Positions 1 through 6,988 of a DNA stretch of 64,000 nucleotides are shown piece after piece. Both the position numbers and the translations under genes were made by a program. The notes beneath the pieces were generated by a model that was given only the letters and a program-made list of their open reading frames with translations, did no database searches and was not told the origin of the DNA. The DNA is from JAOTZA01 sp965224065 (GTDB taxonomy: Bacteria > Acidobacteriota > Thermoanaerobaculia > Multivoradales > JAHEKO01): NCBI GenBank assembly GCA_965224065.1, contig CBDCYF010000005.1, forward strand, positions 1,488,001 to 1,552,000. The letters run 5' to 3'. Position 1 is the first letter of the stretch; each line of letters opens with the position of its first letter.

Positions 1-1691
1 CCGGGATCGAGCCCGGCATCGCGAAACAGCGCGGCGACCGCCTCCATCCCACAATACCGGGCCAGCCGGACAAAGGGCACGTTGAGCGAGCGCTGGAGCG
101 CCTCCTTCAGGTCCACCGGACCGGAGAAGCCGCCGTCCGGATTCCGCGGCGACCAGGGACCGGAGGGCAGCTCGAGGGTCAGCGGCCGGTTGGAGACACG
201 CTGCGACAACGGCACCGGCCGGCGCGGGCCACAGGCGTCCAGCGCTTCGAGGAGGACAAACGGCTTGACCGTGGACCCCGGCTGGCGGCGTGCCTGCCGT
301 ACACGATCGAAGGAGTTGCCTTTGGTGGCCGGATCACCCGGCACGTACGCCAGGACCGCGCCGGTTTGCGGGTTCAGGGTGACGAGGGCGGCTTCGGGCC
401 GGGCGCGGCGCAAGCGCGGGTAGCTTCGACGCATACGCGCCAAGCCCTCCCGGACCGAGCGCTCGGCCCGCCGTTGAAGGAGGGGATCGAGCGTTGTCTC
501 GACGACCACCCCTCGCCTGCTGTTTCCACGCTGCTGCTCGACGATCTCGGCAACCCAGCGAAGAAGCTGTGGACTGGCGCTCCAGCCGGACACCGATGAG
601 GCCGACCGCGGCAGGCCGGCTTGGCGGGCTCGGACAGCCTCCTCCTCCGTGATCCACCCGAGCTCTTCGAGCCGGGCAAGGACTTGCTCCCACCGGGCAT
701 TGGCGCGATCGGGATGCCGTCTGGGGTCCAACCGGTTCGGGGCCTGAATGATCCCCGCGAGCAGCGCGGCCTCGGCGAGATTCAACTTGGCGGCGGGTTT
801 GCCGAAGTGTCCCCTCGCCGCCGCCCCCAATCCGTAGAGGGCCAGGCCGTCGACGTGCCCAAAGTACACACTGTTGAGATAGGCCTCGAGAATCTCCCGT
901 TTGTCGTGCTCGGCTTCGAGGGCGAGGGCGCGCGCCGCCTCGGAGACCTTGCGCCTCAATGTCCGTCGCGGTGTCAGGTCGCGGATCTTGATCAGTTGCT
1001 GGGTGATCGTGCTGCCACCCTGGGTGACCTTCCCGGCTTTGGCATTTTTGAGCATCGCCCGCGCCAGCGCCCGGGCGTCCACCCCACCGTGGTCAAAAAA
1101 CCGGTGGTCCTCGATCGCCAGAACCGCGCGCCACACGTGGTCCGGAAGCTCCGCGAGCGCGACCGGATGGCGCCGCGCCCGGCCTGGCTCGAGCGACTCG
1201 GCGAGCAGTTGCGGCTCGAGCCACAGCCGCTTCTTGGGCTTTTCCGGTTCGTCCCCGTGAAGGGTCAGGATTCGCGCGCTTTCGCGCTCGAGGCCCAGCC
1301 CGACCAGTTCGGCGCGATGGGTCTTCTTTTTCAGCTCATGCGCGTGCCGGTAGATCCAGAACCGCTCGAAACCCCAGAAGTACTCGCCCTCGTTTTCGGG
1401 CTTGCGACGTACCCGCCGATACCCGAGCTGCTCGAGACGGTCGGCCAATGCGATCTCGTCGAGCGTGTCGCCGATGCGAATCTCGAAGGGTGCCGAATAG
1501 ACCCGCACCTCGTTGCGGCCGAGCTCCTCGGCGAGCGAACCGGACGCCGCGCGATCCGAGGGGATCCACGCCAGAAGCGCAACCATCGCGACCCGGGCGA
1601 TCCGGGCGATCCGGGCGATCCGAACAGCGTGGCCTCTGGCGGTGACGCCTGCGGGCCGCGATCGCACGGTAGGCGAGACCGAATCCTCCAT
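1..1691 (-). CDS. Class A penicillin-binding protein, PBP1B type (bifunctional transglycosylase/transpeptidase), C-terminus cut by window edge
   Basis: Polymerises and cross-links peptidoglycan at the inner membrane. Read from ATG at 1691, 563 codons are visible and run off the left edge. A short N-terminal hydrophobic segment (about residues 28-45) is the membrane anchor. It is followed by a UB2H-like region (about 60-120), which is why PBP1B is favoured over PBP1A. The GT51 domain carries the catalytic EDHRFF (Glu194) and QGGSTITQQ. The transpeptidase domain shows STVK at 473-476 (nucleophile Ser473) and SLN at 535-537. The KTG box lies beyond the window. The N-terminus contains a three-fold Arg-Ile-Ala repeat. 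The gene reads away from tatD, with a hairpin between them. The family call is secure; the 1B subtype is inferred from UB2H resemblance only. Confidence 0.9.
   Translation of the reverse strand, partial: MEDSVSPTVRSRPAGVTARGHAVRIARIARIARVAMVALLAWIPSDRAASGSLAEELGRNEVRVYSAPFEIRIGDTLDEIALADRLEQLGYRRVRRKPENEGEYFWGFERFWIYRHAHELKKKTHRAELVGLGLERESARILTLHGDEPEKPKKRLWLEPQLLAESLEPGRARRHPVALAELPDHVWRAVLAIEDHRFFDHGGVDARALARAMLKNAKAGKVTQGGSTITQQLIKIRDLTPRRTLRRKVSEAARALALEAEHDKREILEAYLNSVYFGHVDGLALYGLGAAARGHFGKPAAKLNLAEAALLAGIIQAPNRLDPRRHPDRANARWEQVLARLEELGWITEEEAVRARQAGLPRSASSVSGWSASPQLLRWVAEIVEQQRGNSRRGVVVETTLDPLLQRRAERSVREGLARMRRSYPRLRRARPEAALVTLNPQTGAVLAYVPGDPATKGNSFDRVRQARRQPGSTVKPFVLLEALDACGPRRPVPLSQRVSNRPLTLELPSGPWSPRNPDGGFSGPVDLKEALQRSLNVPFVRLARYCGMEAVAALFRDAGLDP
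1594..1620 (-). repeat. 9-bp in-frame tandem repeat (3 copies)
   Basis: Three exact copies of CGGGCGATC lie inside the penicillin-binding protein gene. They encode consecutive Ile-Ala-Arg units just before the membrane anchor, adding positive charge on the cytoplasmic side. A perfect short tandem repeat is prone to slippage, so copy number may vary between strains. Confidence 0.8.
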
Positions 1692-1733
1692 CACCCACTC
1701 AGAGGAGCAACACCCATGCCAGTAGAAATATGG

Positions 1734-1784
1734 GGTGACAGGATACGTAATTTAGCCCACAGACAAATTACGTGTCCTGTCACC
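1734..1784. repeat. 20-bp inverted repeat (REP-like hairpin) overlapping the tatD stop
   Basis: The left arm GGTGACAGGATACGTAATTT (1734-1753) pairs with 1765-1784, with one mismatch and an 11-nt loop. The tatD stop codon (1780-1782) sits inside the right arm. There is no T-run, so it is not a classic intrinsic terminator. The form resembles a REP-like mobile palindrome or an mRNA 3'-end stabiliser. It is A+T-richer than its surroundings. Confidence 0.75.
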
Positions 1785-2547
1785 GAAATTGGTAAAGGCG
1801 TGCGGTGTTGGCACCCACTGCCTCGGTGACTTGCTCGACCGGAAGTTCCTTGATGTCGGCGATCGCCTGGAGCGAGCGAACGACGTTGGCCGGCTCGTTG
1901 CGCTCGCCCGGCTCGGCGCCGAGGACCGGACTGTCGGTCTCGAGGAGCAAGCAGTCGATCGGCAAACGGCGGACGAGCTTTTGTTTCTGCGGCGAGCGCA
2001 CCACCGAAGGCGGCACCGAGAAATAAAAGCCCGCCTCGACCCCCGGCAGCGCCCGCGCCGCGCGGCCGTCAAAAGCATGGAGTTGAACACGGCGGGCACC
2101 GCGCTCGAGAAGAAAAGCGATCGTATGGTGGCCGGCCGAGCGCGAATGCACGTTGAGCGGCAAATCGAGCTCGATCGCCAGGTCGATAAACCGGCCAAAG
2201 ATCTCTCGCTGGACCTCACGCTCCTCCTCCGCCTGGACTTTCCAGTAGTCGAGCCCCACTTCGCCGATCGCCACCCACGGCTCCGGCCGCTCCCGGATCG
2301 CGGCGATCAGGCGGTCGGCCCGGTCCGGGTCCAGAAGAGTCGGGAAGAGTCCGGCGGCCGGTCGGATGAAGCCGGGGAACTCTTTGGCCAGCTCGAGATT
2401 GCGCCGCGCGTCGTCTTCATTTTCACCGACCGAAACGACGGCCTCGACCCCCGCCAGCCGGGCCCGCCGGACGACCTCATCGCGATCGCCGTCAAAGACC
2501 GCCTCGGCGAGGTGGGCGTGGGTGTCGATCAACCGCATATCTGACAA
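1780..2547 (-). CDS. tatD: TatD family metal-dependent hydrolase (deoxyribonuclease-like)
   Basis: Cytoplasmic TIM-barrel hydrolase of the TatD DNase family, 255 aa, the usual length. Metal-ligand motifs are visible: DTHAHL near the N-terminus, GEVGLD near residue 97, NVHSR, LHAFDG (the usual HCFTG position) and LLETDSPVL near the end. TatD proteins act as 3'-5' nucleases and in DNA repair. D-aminoacyl-tRNA deacylase-type activity exists in relatives, so the exact substrate is inferred. Start at M1 or M4 (MRLIDTH) is possible. It is divergent from the MFS gene, with an 87-bp spacer holding both promoters. Confidence 0.88.
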   Translation of the reverse strand: MSDMRLIDTHAHLAEAVFDGDRDEVVRRARLAGVEAVVSVGENEDDARRNLELAKEFPGFIRPAAGLFPTLLDPDRADRLIAAIRERPEPWVAIGEVGLDYWKVQAEEEREVQREIFGRFIDLAIELDLPLNVHSRSAGHHTIAFLLERGARRVQLHAFDGRAARALPGVEAGFYFSVPPSVVRSPQKQKLVRRLPIDCLLLETDSPVLGAEPGERNEPANVVRSLQAIADIKELPVEQVTEAVGANTARLYQFR

Positions 2548-2634
2548 CCGACTCTACCGCCGCCGGCCGGCGCCAGCGGCCCGGTCGGCACAAGCCCACA
2601 CTCGCCCGGCGCGCCGGTCTGTGCTTCGGATAAT

Positions 2635-3957
2635 GTGCCTGCCGTGAATTCTTTTTCGGAGGACCACGAGGAACCGACCCGGGGGACTGCCGCCACCCCA
2701 CTCCCCACGTCGGACGGGGCCGGACCCTCGATGCGCCCCTTTTTTATCCTCTGGACGGGGCAGACGCTGTCGCTTCTCGGGAGCAATGCGGTCCAATTCG
2801 CGCTCATCTGGTGGCTCACCGAGACCACCGGCTCGGCCACGATCCTCGCAATGGCGACATTCGTGGGGCTGATGCCCCAGGTCGCGCTCGGACCGATCAT
2901 CGGAACGCTGGTCGACCGCTGGAACCGCAAGAAGGTAATGCTGGCCGCCGACGGTCTGGTGGCCGCCGCATCGCTCGTGCTCGCGGTGCTTTTCCAGACC
3001 GGCACGGCCGGCACGGCCCACGTGCTCGCCCTTCTCTTTGTGCGCGCCGTCGGCGCGGCGTTTCATGTACCGGCGATGACGGCCTCCACCACTCTCATGG
3101 TCCCGGAGCGACATTTCACGCGCATACAGGGTCTCAACCAGAGTCTCCAGGGGCTCCTGCTCATCGTGGGAGCTCCGCTCGGCGCCCTTCTGTACGGTCT
3201 GTTGACGATGGCCGGCGTGATGCTCGTCGATGTCGGCACCGCGCTGGTGGCGATCGCGCCACTTGTCTTCATCTCTATCCCGCAGCCGGGTAAAAGCGAC
3301 GACGACACAACGTCGTCGGTATGGCGAGAGTTGATCGCCGGGTTTGGCTACCTGCGCGAGCGGACCGGTCACCTGGTGCTGATCTTCCTCTCCGCCGGCG
3401 TCAACCTTCTGCTCGTGCCAGCGTTTTCGCTGCTGCCCCTGCTAGTGCTCGAGCGGCTCCAGGGTGACGCCACACAGCTCGGCTGGATCACGTCCGCGTT
3501 TGGCGTCGGGATGCTCGCCGGCGGAATTCTGCTGGGAGCTTGGGGTGGGTTCTCGCGGCGCATCGTGACCACGATGGCCGGGATGGTCGCGTTGGGCCTT
3601 GGGGTTCTGGCCGTGGCCGCGACACCCAGCGGCGCCTTCCCGTGGCTTCTCGGCGCGATGCTGTTTGTCGGATTGACCGTACCGCTCGTCAACGGCCCGG
3701 TCCACGCCATCTTGCAGGCCACGATCGCCCCCGAGTTTCAGGGGCGGGTCTTTACCCTGCTGGGCAGTCTCGCCGGAGCCACCGCACCGGTGGGCTTGCT
3801 TTTCGCCGCACCGGTGGCCGAGCTGGTGGGAGTGGGGACCTGGTACGTCGCCGGTGGCATTGCGTGTATCGCCATGGGAGTCACAGGATTCCTCGTGCCG
3901 GCGTTGATGAGAATAGAGGAGAACGGCGGCCCCCCGAGGAGTGACGCCCGCAGTTGA
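2635..3957 (+). CDS. MFS transporter (drug/siderophore exporter type)
   Basis: Inner-membrane major facilitator with about 12 hydrophobic segments over 440 aa. It contains the loop 2-3 signature LVDRWNRKKVM (family form GxxxDRxxRR/K) near residue 100. It is closest in look to the MFS_3 (EntS-like) efflux group. The start is uncertain: GTG at 2635 gives a 32-residue polar N-terminal extension, while ATG at 2731 begins directly before the first membrane segment. The next gene starts at TTG overlapping this stop (TTGA), so the two are translationally coupled. The substrate cannot be read from sequence. Confidence 0.85.
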   Translation: MPAVNSFSEDHEEPTRGTAATPLPTSDGAGPSMRPFFILWTGQTLSLLGSNAVQFALIWWLTETTGSATILAMATFVGLMPQVALGPIIGTLVDRWNRKKVMLAADGLVAAASLVLAVLFQTGTAGTAHVLALLFVRAVGAAFHVPAMTASTTLMVPERHFTRIQGLNQSLQGLLLIVGAPLGALLYGLLTMAGVMLVDVGTALVAIAPLVFISIPQPGKSDDDTTSSVWRELIAGFGYLRERTGHLVLIFLSAGVNLLLVPAFSLLPLLVLERLQGDATQLGWITSAFGVGMLAGGILLGAWGGFSRRIVTTMAGMVALGLGVLAVAATPSGAFPWLLGAMLFVGLTVPLVNGPVHAILQATIAPEFQGRVFTLLGSLAGATAPVGLLFAAPVAELVGVGTWYVAGGIACIAMGVTGFLVPALMRIEENGGPPRSDARS

Positions 3958-4982
3958 GTCGCGCCCCCCGACCCGCAATCTCGGTCGTCCTACCGGTCCG
4001 CAATGCGGCGCGGTTTTTGGACGACTGCCTCGAGACCCTCCGCGGCCAGACCTTGACCGATTTTGAGATCGTTGCTGTCGACGACGGCTCGACTGATGAA
4101 ACTCCCGAGATCCTCGCGGCGTGGCGCGCGCGCGAGCCACGCTTGCGGACCGCTCGTCTCGAACGCGGGGGTCTCATCAACGCCCTCAACCGAGGTCTCG
4201 AGCTGGCGCGCGCGCCGCTCGTCGCGCGAATGGACGCCGACGATCGATCGTATCCCGAGCGGCTCGAGCTTCAGCTAGCGGCCCTGCAAGAGCACCCGGA
4301 TCTCGATGTCGTTTCCTGCCGGGTACGGCACTTCTCCGATACCGGCGAGTTGGGCGAGGGTCTCCAGATCTACGACCGGTGGCTCAACCGCCTGATCACT
4401 CATGCGGAGATCTGGCGCGAGCGTTTTATCGAGAGTCCACTCCCCCACCCCTCGGTGATGGCGCGCCGCGACACGCTCGCCGCCGTCGGCGGCTACCGCG
4501 ACCGTGGGTGGCCGGAGGACTACGATCTGTGGCTGCGACTGGCCGAGCGCGGCTGCCGCTTCGGAAAAGTACCCCGGACACTCCTCGAATGGCGCGACCA
4601 TCCCGATCGGCTGACACGCCGTGACGGCCGCTACGCCGTCGAGCGCTTTCTCGCCTGCAAGGCCCACCACCTGGCGCGAGGGCCGCTCGCCAAGGGGCAA
4701 CGGCCGCTGGTCTGGGGCGCCGGGCAGACCGGCCGGCGGCTCTCCAAACACCTGATCCGCGAAGGTCGTCCACCTGTGGCTTTCATCGATATCGATCCCA
4801 AGAAATGGGGGCGGACGATGCGTGGCGCACCGGTTCACCCGCCGGAGGATCTCGGGTCGTCGCTGCGACCGGGAATCGTGGTGCTCGCGGCGGTCTCCTC
4901 ACGTGGCGCGCGCCAGAAGATCCGCGACCATCTCGACAGGCTCGGATTGGTAGAGACGGTCGATTACTGGTGCGTGGCCTAG
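3954..4982 (+). CDS. Family 2 glycosyltransferase with C-terminal nucleotide-binding-like domain
   Basis: Transfers a sugar from a nucleotide-sugar donor. The GT-A domain (about 1-240) has ISVVLPVRNAARFL, the DDGSTD motif, and MDADD as the DxD metal site near residue 88. PEDYDLWLRL (about 185) is the acceptor/base region seen in EpsE/WcaA-like enzymes. Residues about 243-342 form a separate unit starting VWGAGQTGRRL, a Rossmann-type GxGxxG with a following acidic pair, as in sugar-nucleotide binding modules. Start is TTG at 3954, overlapping the MFS stop; no other start precedes the catalytic domain. Likely envelope polysaccharide or glycan work; acceptor unknown. Confidence 0.85.
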   Translation: MSRAPRPAISVVLPVRNAARFLDDCLETLRGQTLTDFEIVAVDDGSTDETPEILAAWRAREPRLRTARLERGGLINALNRGLELARAPLVARMDADDRSYPERLELQLAALQEHPDLDVVSCRVRHFSDTGELGEGLQIYDRWLNRLITHAEIWRERFIESPLPHPSVMARRDTLAAVGGYRDRGWPEDYDLWLRLAERGCRFGKVPRTLLEWRDHPDRLTRRDGRYAVERFLACKAHHLARGPLAKGQRPLVWGAGQTGRRLSKHLIREGRPPVAFIDIDPKKWGRTMRGAPVHPPEDLGSSLRPGIVVLAAVSSRGARQKIRDHLDRLGLVETVDYWCVA

Positions 4983-4996
4983 TCGATTTGCGTGTT

Positions 4997-5189
4997 GAGG
5001 GTGATCGCTAGCTGCTTCGGAAGTCGGCTCGAAGCCCGCATTTACCGTCAGGGACCTACTCTATGACTGGGCTAGCAGACTCGCCGGGGTTTGCTGAAGG
5101 GGACCGCCCCTTCGCTCGCTACGCTCCCGATTTGGGGCGGTCCGATGCGGGCGCTACGCCGACTTCCGAAGCAGCTAGCGATCACCCTC
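4997..5189. repeat. Long perfect inverted repeat (32-bp arms) with nested palindrome
   Basis: The 32-bp arms at 4997-5028 and 5158-5189 are exact reverse complements around a 129-bp centre. A second inverted pair, GGACCGCCCC (5101-5110) and GGGGCGGTCC (5134-5143), is nested inside. The element starts 15 bp after the glycosyltransferase stop. No ORF or reverse transcriptase is associated. It could be a MITE-like palindromic repeat or a folded RNA of about 190 nt. The rest of 4983-5471 holds only this and the next repeat. Confidence 0.85.
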
Positions 5190-5260
5190 GCACACCGAGA
5201 TTGAATACGGAGCAGTAAAGAACAAGCGATCGAATGGAATGGCCGCCTCACGGGCTCGGC

Positions 5261-5425
5261 GCGACGGTAGGGGCGGAGGCTCCGCCAGGGCCGTTTGACC
5301 GAGCGCATCCAAGAACGATGGGAGTCCTGCCCGACCGGCGCGAGGGAAACCGAGGCGCGCGCGACTAGTTGTGGAGTCCGGGTAGCGTGCGCCGTGCCCT
5401 GGGGAGCCCCCGCCCCTACCGTCGC
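5261..5425. repeat. Imperfect inverted repeat with G+C-rich arms of about 30 bp
   Basis: Arms at 5261-5291 and 5396-5425 pair with few mismatches (core CGACGGTAGGGGCGG in one, its complement in the other) around a spacer of about 104 bp. Each arm is itself partly palindromic (GGCGGAGGCTCCGCC). The TAGGGGCGGG word recurs in the hairpin at 35184 and resembles those at 10621 and 41578, suggesting a dispersed intergenic family. Confidence 0.7.
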
Positions 5426-5471
5426 ATTGGTGGAGGGCCGACGGGGACGTCACCGTTTCAAGGAGAGTCAA

Positions 5472-6350
5472 CTAGCCGCGCGGATAGTCCAGGCGCTCGG
5501 ATCCCGAGTACACGTTGAACCGTTCCCCGCTCAAAAACCCCACCAAAGTCTGCCCAAACTCCCGCGCGGTCTCGACCGCCAGCGAGCTGGGAGCCCCTAC
5601 CGCGCACAGTGTCGGGATGCCGGCCATCAACGCCTTCTGGATCAGCTCGAAACTCGCCCGTCCACTCACCAGCAACACCGTGTCCGAAAGCGGCAGCCGG
5701 TCCTCGAGAAAAAACGACCCGATCAGTTTGTCGAGCGCGTTGTGACGGCCGACGTCTTCGCGGACCTGGAGCAGTTCGCCATCGGGGCGGAAGAGTCCGG
5801 CGGCGTGCAGTCCTCCCGTCTGGGCAAAAACGGTCTGCGCTTCCTGTAGCCGCTCGGGTAGGTGTTTGAGCAGCCCGGCGCCGACCCGGGTGTCTCCGCG
5901 CGGCCGCTCGGGGCAGGCTTGCTGCAGCAGCTCGAGCGACGCGCGGCCACAGATTCCGCAGCTCGAAGTGGTGTAGACGTTGCGGCGAAACCGCTCCGGA
6001 TCGAACTCGACCCCCGGAGCCAGATGAACTTCGACCACGTTCTTTCGCGACTCCTCGGTCTCTTCGCAGCGCGCCAGGCGCCAGATCTGGGCACGGCCGG
6101 CGACGACGCCTTCGGTCAGCAAAAAGCCGGCGGTGAGCTCGAAATCGTGACCGGGGGTGCGCATGGTGACCGAGAGGGGGTGGGCTACACGCTGCCCGTG
6201 CTCTTCGACCACCACCCGAATCTCCATCGGTTCTTCCGCGGCAACCAGATCCTGGCGCTCGCCAGGGGGATCGCCGATCTCGAGCACCCTGGCCCGGCGG
6301 GTGGCGGGAGTTTCTCTCTCCTCCGCGGTCCGCGGAGCCCGATCGCTCAA
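5472..6350 (-). CDS. fdhD: FdhD, sulfurtransferase for formate dehydrogenase maturation
   Basis: Carries sulfur from a cysteine desulfurase to the molybdenum cofactor, activating formate dehydrogenase. The 292-aa reading has the family landmarks TPGHDFELTAGFLLTEG, the essential SSCGICG pair (Cys131, Cys134), the EDVGRHNALDKLIG block and VSGRASFELIQKA. Start is TTG at 6350, overlapping the mobA stop (TTGA); a GTG slightly downstream is the alternative. The same frame stays open far upstream inside mobA, but that part is not FdhD-like. Neighbouring mobA makes the cofactor, so this is a molybdoenzyme maturation pair. No formate dehydrogenase is in the window. Confidence 0.92.
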   Translation of the reverse strand: MSDRAPRTAEERETPATRRARVLEIGDPPGERQDLVAAEEPMEIRVVVEEHGQRVAHPLSVTMRTPGHDFELTAGFLLTEGVVAGRAQIWRLARCEETEESRKNVVEVHLAPGVEFDPERFRRNVYTTSSCGICGRASLELLQQACPERPRGDTRVGAGLLKHLPERLQEAQTVFAQTGGLHAAGLFRPDGELLQVREDVGRHNALDKLIGSFFLEDRLPLSDTVLLVSGRASFELIQKALMAGIPTLCAVGAPSSLAVETAREFGQTLVGFLSGERFNVYSGSERLDYPRG

Positions 6351-6967
6351 GCGCCGGCCCCTGTTTCTTCCGGGCGGTGTTCGGTCAAGTCCGACGGGCG
6401 GTTGACGTTGAGCAGAAGATCCGGAGCAAAGAAATCCAGGTCGGGGCCCAATACGATCTCCCGGCCGCCCACGTGACCAAAAAAATCCACGGCTCGTCGG
6501 CCGCCCGCATCCAGAAACGCCGACAGCGGTTCTCGGCAGGCTTGAAGATAGAAGCCACAGAGCGGTTGGAGCGAGCCGCCGATTGACGGTGCCGCGGCGA
6601 GTTCGCCTGACGCGAGCTCTGTCACGTGCTCGATCAGACGTGCCGGGACCCGTACCAGGTCGCAGGCCAGAACAAAGACCGCCCGCGGGGCCGCGTACTC
6701 CAAGGCCGTCTCCAGTCCGGCCAGCGGGCCGACGCCGGCGCGACGGTCGGCCAAGACGTGAAACCCGCGTCCCGCGTGCCGCCGTGCATCTCCGCTGACC
6801 ACCACTTCCGCAAAGACACGGCTCAACTCGCCGGCGGCGCGCTCGAGCAGAGACACTCCTTCCCACTCCACCGAGGCCTTGTCCTCGCCCATTCGCCGGC
6901 TCTCTCCCCCCGCGAGAACCGCACCGAGCGTCCGGGCGGCCACTGCGGCCATTGATCGCTGGGTCAT
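6347..6967 (-). CDS. mobA: MobA, molybdenum cofactor guanylyltransferase
   Basis: Adds GMP to molybdopterin to form MGD for DMSO-reductase-type enzymes; cytoplasmic. The 206-aa protein has the nucleotide-binding loop LAGGESRRMGEDKA near residues 18-31, a second block PLAGLETALE, the metal aspartate in LACDLVRVP, and the C-terminal NVNRPSDL typical of MobA. Start ATG 6967 or M6 at 6952. It lies 21 bp after the E1 gene stop and overlaps fdhD, so a short minus-strand operon is likely. Confidence 0.93.
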   Translation of the reverse strand: MTQRSMAAVAARTLGAVLAGGESRRMGEDKASVEWEGVSLLERAAGELSRVFAEVVVSGDARRHAGRGFHVLADRRAGVGPLAGLETALEYAAPRAVFVLACDLVRVPARLIEHVTELASGELAAAPSIGGSLQPLCGFYLQACREPLSAFLDAGGRRAVDFFGHVGGREIVLGPDLDFFAPDLLLNVNRPSDLTEHRPEETGAGA

Positions 6968-6988
6968 GTGACACCGAGCCTCTGCCGG

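Noticed and set aside
621..1829. Long plus-strand open frame opposite the penicillin-binding protein gene
   Set aside because: It mirrors the codons of the minus-strand gene, which shows intact GT51 and transpeptidase motifs. High G+C keeps antisense frames open.
4997..5189. Retron or group II intron reading of the long inverted repeat
   Set aside because: No reverse transcriptase or maturase anywhere in the window; conserved RNA motifs not seen.
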